Below, piece by piece: positions 7,613 to 16,292 of a stretch of DNA of 64,000 nt. How positions within the stretch are numbered: the first letter of the stretch is position 1; the number at the start of each line of letters is the position of its first letter. A program made the position numbers and the translations under genes. The notes under the pieces were generated by a model. The model ran no database searches and was not told the origin of the DNA. It saw only the letters and a list, made by a program, of their open reading frames with translations. The stretch covers positions 1-64,000 of the forward strand of contig JADZEX010000059.1 in NCBI GenBank assembly GCA_020850355.1, read 5' to 3'. Source of the DNA: Fimbriimonadaceae bacterium. Lineage in GTDB: Bacteria; Armatimonadota; UBA10988.

Positions 7613-10417
7613 ATGCGCAATGTAGAGCCAGGGCCCCAGATCATCGATGTCGGCGTGCATCTCCTGAACGATGCCGAGCTGCTGGAGGACCAGCAACAAG
7701 CTGCCGAGCGGATCCTGGCGGTGATTGACGCGTTTCTGGAACCCGATGCGGGCCGGTCGGCCGTGAGCGGGCCCGATCCGGGCGTACCGTGGCTGTTGGC
7801 AAGCCGTCCGTCGCGCTTCGTCTGGCTGATGGGGGCCCGCGGCCAGGGCAAGACCTCGACTCTTCTGCATTGCTGCGCCAAGCTGCGGGAGCGGCAGTGC
7901 ATCGTCACGCAACCCCTCGAGCCAGAGTGGCTCCTCCGCGACGAGGATCCGTTCCTGGCGATCGCCGCGTCGCTGCTCGAGTGCCTCGAATCAGGCGAGT
8001 ACGAACGAAGCCGCCGCGACTGGATCAACGACTACTCCGCCACTACCGAGCGGCTCCGGGAGGAGTTGGTCTCCATCTGCTGCGACGTCGCCGCTCGTAG
8101 CCGGATCGGCGCCGAGCTGCAGCGGCAGGACTTCGAGGGGATCCTTGGCTACACACGGAAGGTCCTCTCAAACACCCAACGGCACTCGTCGCTGGTTCGT
8201 CGGCTGCGGCGCTGGTTCGCGGATCTGCTGCAGCACACCGACCGCATACTGGTGATTTTGCCGATCGACGACGTCGACGTGGCGCGTAGCCAGACCATGG
8301 CTGTGCTGAACGCGGCCCGCTGGTACCTCTGCCATCCGAATGTGGCCGTGATCTTCACCGCCGACTATGAGACGGTGCATCGCGCGGTTCTCAACGAACT
8401 GCTCGCCGAGCTGCCGACGGTCTACACCGGCGGTGGTGGAACAGTGGCGGCCGATCCAGCCTCTGAAGAGGCACGGACCGCGCCTCGGAGCGCCTCACGA
8501 GACGAGTTGCTGGCCGTGGAGCACCGCAAGGACGACGAGTATGCCCGTTTGCTCCTCCAGAAGCTGGCCCCATCGGGGTACCGGGCTCAGCTCCGCGCGT
8601 TGCCACCACAGCAGCGGCTGACCGCGCCCTTTTTCGCCCAGAGCGGTAAGGTCAGCCTCGCTGAGCTCCTGGAAGGGGTGCCGCTCGTGGCCGCCATCGG
8701 TTCTGGACCGTGGTACGCTCGCGGCGGCGTCAGTGAGACGGACATCACCGCGGTGCTGCGTTCATTCACCGAACACGGGAACAACAGCCTCAGCACCTCG
8801 CTCCGCCAACTCATCGCACTCTATCCGACCGTGCTGCCCACCAATCTGCGTCAACTGATCAACTGCATCAACGAGATCGCATTCCGCACCGAGGAGTACC
8901 GCCGGCGGTTGGCTCGCATCTTGGCTCCGCAGCAGCAGGTGGGACCCGATCAGGGGCGCTCCGCGGCGGACGCGCCGCCTTCTCTCCCACAGCAACCGCA
9001 GACAGCCTTGCCGGTCTGGCTCGAAGCTCAGGATCCGCGAGTCAGGGCGCAGCTCCACTTGTGGCAGGCTGCTGAATCCCGCTACGTCGTCGATGTCATC
9101 GCCGCGCTGGGTCGCAACGCGGACATTGAGGAGGACTCCGACCGCATGGTGGACGACTCGACCAACACACGGTTGCTCGACGCCACCACCGCCGATCAGT
9201 TCTCCCAGGTGCTTCGGCGAATCCGGGTTCAAGGCACGACCACGACGGGACCCAGCTACGTCTCCACCAAACGGACCGGAGAGCGCCAGCGGCTCTCCGA
9301 GGCAAGCTGCGCGTTGGTGAGCATCTTCAAGGAGTACACGATTCTGCGGGCGGGTTCGCCCTGGGCCGTCATCGGCGACCAGGAGCTCATGTTACAGCAT
9401 CGCTTCCAGCAGGACATTCCGCGCGTGGCGCTGTTCGATTGGCTCGCGCCGGCGGGTCAGCTCAGGGGGTGCTCTGAACTCGCCACTGTGATGGTCGACT
9501 CGTTGCGCAGCACCTTGGACTGGGCTCCACGGACGCCCGGGACAGTGAGTCTCTTCTACGACCGGCTGGATCTTGGTGCACCAGCCTGCCTGACCACCCT
9601 CCGGCAGGCCGCGCGCTACGCCCATGTGCTGCACGCAGACACCGATACGCGGTTGGATCGGATCGCTGAGGCGATGCGCGAAGCGGCCGGCACCCGAAGC
9701 GGCCGCCCAGCAGAACCTCAGCCCGAACTGACCTATCGCACGCTGGGCATGATCGCGAGTCGTGGCAACCTGGAGCTGACGGGTCTCTATCACGCCCTCG
9801 CGGGCGGTGACCGCTTGCCGTTCGCGGTGGGTGGGTCGTTCTCGGCCACCTGGCCGTGGCTGGTGGCCGACCAGGAGGGCACCGGCGACCTGCTTGTCGC
9901 GCTGCTGCGGGCCGAGAACCTCGAGATCGACCTCGTTGGGCGCTTGCTGCTGCTCCTGCGACTCGCCCGTTTGCCCCTGGCGCCTGCGCTCACGGTCTGG
10001 AGCCGACGGGACTCGTCGCAGGCCGGTCCGCCGCAGATCGTCGCAGCGATCAAAGCAGTCGTCCAGGACGCCGACGCGGCTGGCCTCACCACCGGACTGG
10101 ATCTCGCGCAGGCCCGCGAGCTGCTCAAGCTCCGCAAGCCGCGTTCGCAGTCCACCAACCTGAGCCTGCCGCTACAGCATGTGGCGCGCGCTGTGGACTA
10201 CATCGACCTGCACCGCCAGGCCGAGGATCTCCCGCTGTTCATCCAACTCATCGCGGCGCTGGAAGCCGACAGTACATCCAAGGCCGGCGCCACGCCTGAT
10301 AGCGCGCCGCCAAGCTGGGTCGAGTTGGCACAATACGCGCCGGGCGGTGGCACCGACACGGAGGTTGAGCCGTGGCGGAGACGCGACGATCTTGCTATTG
10401 AGGGGCCACCGGAGTGA
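7613..10417 (+). CDS. rdrA: RADAR anti-phage system NTPase RdrA
   Basis: A 934-residue P-loop NTPase. Walker A is GARGQGKT at residues 74-81, and Walker B is the hydrophobic strand ILVILPIDDVD at 212-222, followed by a sensor-like strand (NVAVIFTADYE). There is no membrane segment or signal. The remainder is a long alpha-helical region without a recognisable enzyme domain. Size, nucleotide site and, decisively, the four-base overlap with an adenosine-deaminase-fold partner match RdrA of RADAR. In that system RdrA forms ring-shaped oligomers that work with RdrB to deaminate adenosine nucleotides or RNA and block phage growth. ATG 7613 follows GGGTGG. The call rests on operon pairing plus motifs; a generic KAP/STAND-like NTPase is the alternative. 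Confidence 0.82.
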   Translation: MRNVEPGPQIIDVGVHLLNDAELLEDQQQAAERILAVIDAFLEPDAGRSAVSGPDPGVPWLLASRPSRFVWLMGARGQGKTSTLLHCCAKLRERQCIVTQPLEPEWLLRDEDPFLAIAASLLECLESGEYERSRRDWINDYSATTERLREELVSICCDVAARSRIGAELQRQDFEGILGYTRKVLSNTQRHSSLVRRLRRWFADLLQHTDRILVILPIDDVDVARSQTMAVLNAARWYLCHPNVAVIFTADYETVHRAVLNELLAELPTVYTGGGGTVAADPASEEARTAPRSASRDELLAVEHRKDDEYARLLLQKLAPSGYRAQLRALPPQQRLTAPFFAQSGKVSLAELLEGVPLVAAIGSGPWYARGGVSETDITAVLRSFTEHGNNSLSTSLRQLIALYPTVLPTNLRQLINCINEIAFRTEEYRRRLARILAPQQQVGPDQGRSAADAPPSLPQQPQTALPVWLEAQDPRVRAQLHLWQAAESRYVVDVIAALGRNADIEEDSDRMVDDSTNTRLLDATTADQFSQVLRRIRVQGTTTTGPSYVSTKRTGERQRLSEASCALVSIFKEYTILRAGSPWAVIGDQELMLQHRFQQDIPRVALFDWLAPAGQLRGCSELATVMVDSLRSTLDWAPRTPGTVSLFYDRLDLGAPACLTTLRQAARYAHVLHADTDTRLDRIAEAMREAAGTRSGRPAEPQPELTYRTLGMIASRGNLELTGLYHALAGGDRLPFAVGGSFSATWPWLVADQEGTGDLLVALLRAENLEIDLVGRLLLLLRLARLPLAPALTVWSRRDSSQAGPPQIVAAIKAVVQDADAAGLTTGLDLAQARELLKLRKPRSQSTNLSLPLQHVARAVDYIDLHRQAEDLPLFIQLIAALEADSTSKAGATPDSAPPSWVELAQYAPGGGTDTEVEPWRRRDDLAIEGPPE

Positions 10418-12762
10418 GCGCCCCGCTGCCGTCTCTGGGTCAGGCCACCAGTTCCGGCGATCACCTGGCCCCGCAGGCTGAGATCGTCTATCACCTGCTG
10501 ACGGACCCGCAGTTGGCGCGATGCGGACGCTCGGCCGGGAGTGGCCTGTCGGCGGCGGACCGGGCGCGACTGATCGATCTGCTGCAAGACCCTCCGAGTT
10601 CGACCGAGAAGCTGCGGGAGATTGAAGCGCTCGGGCAGTGTGGCAAGCCGGCACCGGGCACCGGCGGGCCGTTCTTGGTGCGCTGCCTGCTTGCCATCAC
10701 GGCACCACACGCCTTGATGGCGCAGCAGCGGCTGGCCGGTGCCGCGCAGCCGGCCGGCCAGCCCCCCGGGTTGGCGCCCACGGTACCGGTGGCGCAGTAT
10801 CGGCCATGGCGGGACATCGTCAACTGGGTGGACGAGGAACTGCTGGCGGCCCTGGCGGTGGCAGCCTGGGCCTGCCAGTCCGCGCCGAGCCAGCGAGCTG
10901 ACCTGATCTGGCAGCAGTGCCTGTGGCCGACCTTTCTGCGGCCGGCCGACCGGGACTATCAGGACCTGCTCGATGGTGGCGTGGAAGATGCTCATGTCCA
11001 CTTCGGGGAGCTGACGCCGGCCGTGGTGACGTGGCGCGAGCTGGTCGACGAGCAGTGGGTGCCGACTAAGGCGTGTAGTGACGCGCTGGGCCTGGCCGAA
11101 CTGAAGATTCAGGCCCGCGCGGCCCGACAGGAGCTGTGGTCGCAGTCCGGCCTGTGGCGGGCGCGGCGCGTCTGGCAGGAACTGGCACGGTACCAATGGC
11201 CGCTCGAGGTGCCGCGCCGCCAGCGGCCGCCAGGCGCGTTGCTACGCCACTACCTGCGGCCGGAGCGGTATCTGCTGAGCTACTGCCTCGCAGCACTTCT
11301 CGGCCAACACCACACTCCTGCCGGCGGCGGTGCCGGCCCGACGCTCGGGTCCCAAGCGGCGGACGCCTTCTGGCGCTATGTCCGCCAACGGTGCCTGTTC
11401 TGGCGGCGGCTCGGGCCGTCGCAGCCGGGGTTCGAGGCCTTCGTCAAAGAGGAACAACTCGATGGGGAGTACCTGCGGAAGGAGCTGCATGGACGCTTGA
11501 TCGTGGACTTCCTCGCCGACAGTCGCGTCGAGCGATTGGATGTGCGCTGCGTCGTCAAGCCTGGCACAGCCGGGATCAAGCCGGCTCATCAGCAGCGCAT
11601 CCGGCAGTACGCCGGGTACCACGACGAGTATGCCCAGCCGGCGGCCGTGCCACTCGCCTTCCTGGCGGTTGGTTCGCACCTCAAGGGCAAAGCACATGCC
11701 GCGAACGGCCGAGCCTTCGGCGTTCGGGAGGCGCCTGGGTGGCGGGGGCTCCGCCGGCGAGTGCTGGACTGGACTCGCCAGACCATCCGGAAGGGCCGGG
11801 TGGCTGGGCTGGACATGATCCAGTCGGAGTACGGCTTTGATCCCGGCATCGTGGCACCGGCGTACCGCCTGACCGCCGGGCAGCGGCTGTGCTGGCCTGG
11901 CGGCGAGCGACAGGAGACGGTCTTCGCCGCGACCACTGGCGACCGTTTGACCCGGTACTACCACACCGGCGAGGATGTCGACCACCCCATCACTGCCGCC
12001 CGGAACGCCGACCAGGCGATCGACTGGCTCGGGCTTGGTCCACGCGATCGCCTGGGGCACCTGACCGCCCTCGCCCAGCAGCCGGCGTGCTACACGGTGC
12101 GTGAAACCGTGGGCGAGCGCCTGGACAATCTCCTCTGGCTTGCCCAGCCCGCCGACCCCACGCCAGACGTTGCCCAATGGCGGCGTGAGCTCGGCGACTT
12201 GTGCGACGACACCTACCGCGAACAGACCAGGCGGCCGCGGATCGCGGATCTGACCGCGGCGTCCCGCTGGCTGCCGCTGCTGGAGCCAGACGAGGCAGCG
12301 CCGTCCGATGAACTGGCGTGGCTGGTCTACCTGTCAATCTGTAGCTTTGACGACGCACCGTTCCAACGCAACGCCCAGCCCTGGCTCCTGGAGGTCGCCG
12401 CGCAGGCCAAGCGCTGTCGACTCCGGCGCCAGGAGTGGATCACTGGGGACTACAGCGCTGCGGCCATGCAGTCCGCGCTGGACCGGCTCCAGCACAAGGT
12501 GCTGCAGTCCGGCGTGCTGATCGAGACCTGCCCGACCTCGAACCTGGTGATCGGCAGCCGCCACCAGGCCGCCGTCCCAGGAGCGCGCCTCGCCGCTTCC
12601 CAGCTGCAGGGTTGCCTGGTGATCGGAACCGACGACCCCTCCATGCTACTCACCGATCTGCCCGCGGAGTTGGCCCTGGCCGCCAGCCAGTTGCTGCACG
12701 ACCAGCCAGAGACGCCGCGCGGCGAAATCTTCGCGAGGCTGCAACGTCTCGCCGGCCAGTAG
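10414..12762 (+). CDS. rdrB: RADAR anti-phage system adenosine deaminase RdrB
   Basis: A 782-residue protein with every adenosine-deaminase active-site motif in order. HxH is at 194/196 (DAHVHFG), HTGED supplies H517 and the catalytic-type E520, and H549 in RLGH matches RIGHG. CPTSN lies at 706-710, and the metal and catalytic Asp in GTDDP at 740-741. Ordinary adenosine deaminases are about 350 residues; the large N-terminal region and the long insert between HxH and HTGE are as expected for RdrB, which assembles into large shells and converts adenosine to inosine. The start is GTG 10414 within GTGA, overlapping the rdrA stop, so the pair is translationally coupled. No third accessory gene (SLATT or Csx27-like) follows on this strand. 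Confidence 0.88.
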   Translation: MSAPLPSLGQATSSGDHLAPQAEIVYHLLTDPQLARCGRSAGSGLSAADRARLIDLLQDPPSSTEKLREIEALGQCGKPAPGTGGPFLVRCLLAITAPHALMAQQRLAGAAQPAGQPPGLAPTVPVAQYRPWRDIVNWVDEELLAALAVAAWACQSAPSQRADLIWQQCLWPTFLRPADRDYQDLLDGGVEDAHVHFGELTPAVVTWRELVDEQWVPTKACSDALGLAELKIQARAARQELWSQSGLWRARRVWQELARYQWPLEVPRRQRPPGALLRHYLRPERYLLSYCLAALLGQHHTPAGGGAGPTLGSQAADAFWRYVRQRCLFWRRLGPSQPGFEAFVKEEQLDGEYLRKELHGRLIVDFLADSRVERLDVRCVVKPGTAGIKPAHQQRIRQYAGYHDEYAQPAAVPLAFLAVGSHLKGKAHAANGRAFGVREAPGWRGLRRRVLDWTRQTIRKGRVAGLDMIQSEYGFDPGIVAPAYRLTAGQRLCWPGGERQETVFAATTGDRLTRYYHTGEDVDHPITAARNADQAIDWLGLGPRDRLGHLTALAQQPACYTVRETVGERLDNLLWLAQPADPTPDVAQWRRELGDLCDDTYREQTRRPRIADLTAASRWLPLLEPDEAAPSDELAWLVYLSICSFDDAPFQRNAQPWLLEVAAQAKRCRLRRQEWITGDYSAAAMQSALDRLQHKVLQSGVLIETCPTSNLVIGSRHQAAVPGARLAASQLQGCLVIGTDDPSMLLTDLPAELALAASQLLHDQPETPRGEIFARLQRLAGQ

Positions 12763-12930
12763 CGCCGCGAGAGCGCTGACACCGCGGATCGCGAACCTCG
12801 CGGCGGGCCTCTCCGGTGGCGGCGGGCCGCCGTTCTTGCCCCGCCTCGGCGCTGGGGTCTGTGGTCGCCTGGGGAGACCTCAACCACCCGGCGCGGTACC
12901 GGCGGGTCTTCCCGGTGGTCGCCCGCAGGC

Positions 12931-13782
12931 TCACAGGGCGGTGGTGGCGCGGCAGTCGGGGTAGCGGGCACAGCCCCAGAAGCGCTCCCCCGCCCGCGAC
13001 CCCTGACGCACGGTGCGCAGCTTCATCAGCGATCCGCAGCGGGGGCAGGTGGGGGGATCGGGCCGATCGGTCCGATCGGACTGATCGGTCGGGTTGGTCT
13101 GATCTTCCCTCGCCCGCGCCTGGCGGGCGGCGAAGCGGGCTGCGGCGAGGCGTTCGCTGTAGCCGCCCTCCTCGACGAAGTCGCGCTCGACGGCGCGGAT
13201 CTGCTGGTCGAGCAGGTAGTTGGCCTGGTGGATCAGGCAAATCAGGCAGTTGGCCCGCTGCGCCGGATCGGCGCTGTGCAACCAGCGGGCGTAGGGGGTG
13301 GTGGGATCCGACGGATCTGACCGATCGGTCGGATCAGGCGGATCCGGGCTGCGCTGCCGGCCGATCTCCCGGACCGCCAGCGCCTCGGGGTGATCCTTGG
13401 TCCAGGCCGGCAACCGCCGCTGGCGTAGGAAGTCCTCGTAGTCCAGCAGCAGCTCGTCCAAGCTGGCCCGCGCGACGCCCAGCAGGCGCAGCTCGGTCTG
13501 GCTGCTGGTGCCGCTGGCGCGGCTTCCTTCGGCGATGTTCTGCCGCCCGCTGCGCGCCGCTTGAACCATCTGGTCGACCGTCCGTGAGTGCGCGTCGACG
13601 AACAGCTCGCAGAAGGCCACCGTGGCGTCGTAGACGATGGTGGTCACCCGAAACGACCGCAGGCTGCGGTAACCACCCGAGGGGCGGAGGTTCTTGGGGG
13701 ATCCGTCGGAACGGTCAAATCGGTCAGATCGGTCAAATCGGTCGGATCGGTCAGATCGGCCGGATTGGTCAGAGCCCATCAT
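12931..13782 (-). CDS. Four-helix-bundle (23S rRNA IVP-like) protein with SDR repeats and topoisomerase-type zinc ribbon
   Basis: A 283-residue protein. Residues 40-135 form a helical bundle of the IVP/Avd-like four-helix class (note QAARSGRQNIAEGSRASG), continuing in a suffix helix (CLICLIHQANYLLDQQIR). The C-terminus, CPRCGSLMKLRT then FWGCARYPDC, is a topoisomerase-I-type C4 zinc ribbon that probably binds nucleic acid. The three linkers are low-complexity Asp/Ser/Arg/Pro stretches encoded by GATCGGTC-like DNA repeats; the first is a run of (S/F)DR tripeptides at residues 4-26. Starts at 13782 or 13779 both fit GGGGGAG at 13787-13793. It is convergent with rdrB. The family resembles group-I-intron or IVS-associated and Avd proteins, but no reverse transcriptase is near. 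Function unknown. Confidence 0.82.
   Translation of the reverse strand: MMGSDQSGRSDRSDRFDRSDRFDRSDGSPKNLRPSGGYRSLRSFRVTTIVYDATVAFCELFVDAHSRTVDQMVQAARSGRQNIAEGSRASGTSSQTELRLLGVARASLDELLLDYEDFLRQRRLPAWTKDHPEALAVREIGRQRSPDPPDPTDRSDPSDPTTPYARWLHSADPAQRANCLICLIHQANYLLDQQIRAVERDFVEEGGYSERLAAARFAARQARAREDQTNPTDQSDRTDRPDPPTCPRCGSLMKLRTVRQGSRAGERFWGCARYPDCRATTAL
13057..13105. repeat. GATCGGTC-type repeat block, C-terminal linker
   Basis: About five imperfect 9-base copies around GATCGGTC/GATCGGACT, in frame inside the four-helix-bundle gene. They encode an Asp/Thr/Ser/Arg/Pro linker just before the zinc ribbon. Confidence 0.7.
13303..13350. repeat. GATCGGTC-type repeat block, central linker
   Basis: Four to five degenerate 9-base copies (GGATCCGAC, GGATCTGAC, CGATCGGTC, GGATCAGGC) in frame within the same gene. 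They encode a DPPDPTDRSDPSDP-like linker between the two helical segments. Confidence 0.7.
13703..13774. repeat. Tandem 9-base repeat encoding (S/F)DR tripeptides
   Basis: Eight contiguous 9-base units from 13703: a first degenerate unit, five units of CGGTC(A/G)(A/G)AT at 13712-13756, then two decaying units. The length is a multiple of three, so copy-number change alters protein length without shifting the frame. It lies directly after the start codon of the four-helix-bundle gene. Confidence 0.85.
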
Positions 13783-13839
13783 CCAACTCCCCCACGGTCG
13801 CTTCGCCAGCCAGCGGGCGCTCCCTGTTGCGCGTCGCCC

Positions 13840-15684
13840 TCAGGCCCGCCGCGCGCACAGCTTGCGGACGCCGCCGCCGGTCAGGTCGGCAGTCAAGTAG
13901 CGGCTCAGGCCAACCGTCTCGACCTGGCTGGCGTGGTCGTCGAGCGTCGCGCTGCGCCAGGCCGCGGGCAGCAGCAGGCGGAGGCTGTAGCGCTCGGCAA
14001 CGCCGGTCAGCGTCAAGTGGATTCTCTCCGCGGCGTACTCCCAGCGGTAGGCGGTGTAGGCTTCGGACGCCGGGTAGTGCAGCACCACGGTGGCAGCCGT
14101 GGTGGCGGTGGCGGCCCAGCGCGGGGCGACGGTCACTCGGCGTTGGGCGGGGGCCGTGGGCTGCAGGCCGGCCAGGCCACCGAACAGGGCGTCGAGCCAG
14201 TGGCCGAGCGCCCAGCCATCGTGGCCGGTGGTGTTGGCGGTGCGGTAGCCGGGCTCGCCGTTGGGCCAGTACCAGGTGTACAGCTCACCGTCGCGCTCCT
14301 GCAGGAACGCGGCGCAGTCCCGCAGCACCTGGTGACCGTACGGCTCCTCACCGCAAGCCAGCGCCGCCGCGGCCAGGGCGCCGCCGACCCACGGCAGCAA
14401 CCCCCCGTTGCAGTAGCCGCCGGTGTGCTGGTAGGGGTGGCGCGCCAGGAAGGGGTAGTCCGCGTGCGGGTAACCCGGTTGCAGGCTCCACCACGGCGGC
14501 TGCGCCAGGTCCTGCGACCGGCGGCGGTATTGTTCGACGACCCGGCGCCCCTGCTCGGCGGTGGCCAGCCCGCGGGTGACGGCCCAGGGGTTGCTCATCG
14601 CCAGTTGCGCGGCTTCGTCGAAGCTGCCGTGGTCGAGCGGGCTGAGGTGCCGGTGGTGCTGGAACTTCTGACCGTCCCACAGCGCGTCGACGGCGCGGGC
14701 GCGGAAGTTGCGGGCCTCGTCGCCCAGTTCGAGGGCGCGCTGCGTGCCGCCCAGGTGGCCGTGCATCTGCGCCAGCGCCAGCAGCGCGGCATAGTAGCCG
14801 GTCTGGTCACACAGCGCGGCGACCTGCGGCGTGGAGTCGTCGTAGACATCGCCGGTGAAGATGCTGAAGTCCCAGGTGTCGCAGGTGTGCGGCCGCACCA
14901 CCAGCCCCTGGCCGAGGTGCCAGCGCCGCGGGTTGCCACGCAGGTGCGCCAGGGCGCGCTCGGCCGCCGGCAGCCAGGCGCGCAGCCAGGTGTCGTCACC
15001 GGTGATCTGCCAGGTCTCGTAGACCGCCAGCACCGCGACATACTCGACATCGCTCTCGGTGATCATCCGCCAGGTGCTGCCATCGGCGCGGACGCCGTCG
15101 GGCAGCGACCCATCGGGCTGCTGGCGCCGCAGCAGGGCGCTGAAGCCCGAGGCGACGTCGCGCTCCCAGAGCCGGTAGCCCGGCAGGTTGTAGAACATGT
15201 CGCGCAGCCAGAAGGCCAGCGTCTGCACCGAGTCGGCGGTGGTGTAGCCGACGACCATGCCGCCGTCGAGGGCGTAGCGCCGGCGGTTCAGCAGCATCGC
15301 GGCGCGGGCCGTCGGGTAGAGCCGATCGAGGGCCGGGTCGCCGCAGCGCAGGCTGGTGGCGACCTGCAGATCGAAGTTCACCAGCCGACAATGTCGCGCC
15401 GCGCCGTCGAGCCAGAGCCGCACGAACTGCATTCCCGGCGCGCCGCCGGCGGTGAAGGTCACCTCGCAGGGCCCGTCGCCGCAGGTTCCCTCGGCCGCGC
15501 CATAGGCCTGGCCGAGGCCATCGTGCCACTGCACCCGCCAGCGGTGCGCCCCGGTGGCGGCGGGACCGACCCGCAGGCGGACGGTCTCGAGCGGCCGATA
15601 GGCGGGCTGCTCGACGCGCAGCTCGCCCCAGTCACGCTGGACGGTGCCCGCCGGCGGGGTGAACGAGCCAAAGACGACAGGCAT
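13840..15684 (-). CDS. Cytoplasmic (alpha/alpha)6-barrel glycoside hydrolase-like protein
   Basis: A 614-residue protein with an N-terminal beta-sandwich (to about residue 115) and a long helical-toroid catalytic region. The latter contains DGGMVVGYTTADSVQTLAFW, FSALLRRQQPDGSLPDG, TESDVEYVAVLAVYETW and HTGGYCNGGLLPWVGGA. The order resembles alpha-rhamnosidase, GH63 and GH116-like clan (alpha/alpha)6 enzymes. A small C-terminal beta domain follows. No signal peptide is visible. The frame opens at 15711, but ATG 15684 has a perfect AGGAGG five bases upstream and is preferred. It is divergent from the PTPS gene. The substrate is unknown; an oligosaccharide-cleaving role is inferred from fold-level resemblance only. 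Confidence 0.8.
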   Translation of the reverse strand: MPVVFGSFTPPAGTVQRDWGELRVEQPAYRPLETVRLRVGPAATGAHRWRVQWHDGLGQAYGAAEGTCGDGPCEVTFTAGGAPGMQFVRLWLDGAARHCRLVNFDLQVATSLRCGDPALDRLYPTARAAMLLNRRRYALDGGMVVGYTTADSVQTLAFWLRDMFYNLPGYRLWERDVASGFSALLRRQQPDGSLPDGVRADGSTWRMITESDVEYVAVLAVYETWQITGDDTWLRAWLPAAERALAHLRGNPRRWHLGQGLVVRPHTCDTWDFSIFTGDVYDDSTPQVAALCDQTGYYAALLALAQMHGHLGGTQRALELGDEARNFRARAVDALWDGQKFQHHRHLSPLDHGSFDEAAQLAMSNPWAVTRGLATAEQGRRVVEQYRRRSQDLAQPPWWSLQPGYPHADYPFLARHPYQHTGGYCNGGLLPWVGGALAAAALACGEEPYGHQVLRDCAAFLQERDGELYTWYWPNGEPGYRTANTTGHDGWALGHWLDALFGGLAGLQPTAPAQRRVTVAPRWAATATTAATVVLHYPASEAYTAYRWEYAAERIHLTLTGVAERYSLRLLLPAAWRSATLDDHASQVETVGLSRYLTADLTGGGVRKLCARRA

Positions 15685-15806
15685 CGGGGCCTCCTGGCAG
15701 GCGATTGGCAAGCTCGCCCCAGACCCCTGCGCGGTTTGGGCGCAGAATGGGAGGACGTGTCATCCTGAGGGCCGGCGCCCCGCGGCGGCCAACGGTCGAG
15801 AGAGCC

Positions 15807-16283
15807 ATGAAGTACCGTATCTGCAAGCAGTTCGAGGTTGAGAACGGCCACTTGCTCACCAAGCACCGCGAGCGCTGCCGCTTCCCGCACGGTCACACCC
15901 GCAAGGTCGAGGTCGTGCTGGAGGCCGAGGAGCTGGACGAGAACGACATGGTGGTCGACTTCAAGGCCCTCAAGCTGGCAGTTGGTGAGCTGATCGACCA
16001 GTTTGACCACGCGCTGTGCGTCAACACCGCTGATGCGCTGTACCCGGCCTTGCAGGCGCAGTACGGCGGCCCGGGCGGGCGGCTGATCCCGTACCAGGGC
16101 GAGGACCCGACCAGCGAAGTGATGGCCCGGCAGCTCTTCGAGCTGATCACCGCCCGGCTGCAGGGCGGCGGAACGGTCTGCGGCGAGAGCGGCAACGACT
16201 ACCAGTTGCCGGCCACCTTGCGCCTGCGACGGTTGCGCCTGTGGGAGACCAGCAGCTCCTGGGCCGAGGTCGAGGACTGCTGA
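15807..16283 (+). CDS. queD: 6-pyruvoyl-tetrahydropterin synthase / 6-carboxytetrahydropterin synthase (QueD) family
   Basis: A 158-residue T-fold enzyme. H15, H28 and H30 (GHLL and FPHGHTR) are the zinc ligands of the family, and C24 just before HGH is in the position of the catalytic cysteine. The C-terminal LWETSSSW matches the usual WET segment near the substrate pocket. The bacterial members convert 7,8-dihydroneopterin triphosphate to 6-carboxy-tetrahydropterin for queuosine, or act as a PTPS. The open frame begins earlier, but ATG 15807 is preceded by GAGAGAG and starts the homology. No other queuosine gene is present in the window, so the QueD role is the likely but not the only one. 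Confidence 0.88.
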   Translation: MKYRICKQFEVENGHLLTKHRERCRFPHGHTRKVEVVLEAEELDENDMVVDFKALKLAVGELIDQFDHALCVNTADALYPALQAQYGGPGGRLIPYQGEDPTSEVMARQLFELITARLQGGGTVCGESGNDYQLPATLRLRRLRLWETSSSWAEVEDC

Positions 16284-16292
16284 CGGGGCCAA

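Noticed and set aside
7438-8028. Minus-strand frame upstream and inside rdrA
   Set aside because: It overlaps the rdrA coding sequence and has no domain, ribosome site or plausible composition.
12763-12930. A third RADAR gene after rdrB
   Set aside because: The only plus-strand frames here are antisense to the four-helix-bundle gene, with Arg/Ser-rich noise composition and no ribosome site.
13057-13774. Spaced repeats suggesting a CRISPR or mobile element
   Set aside because: The units are 9 bases, contiguous or degenerate, lie in frame inside a gene, and have no unique spacers or cas genes.
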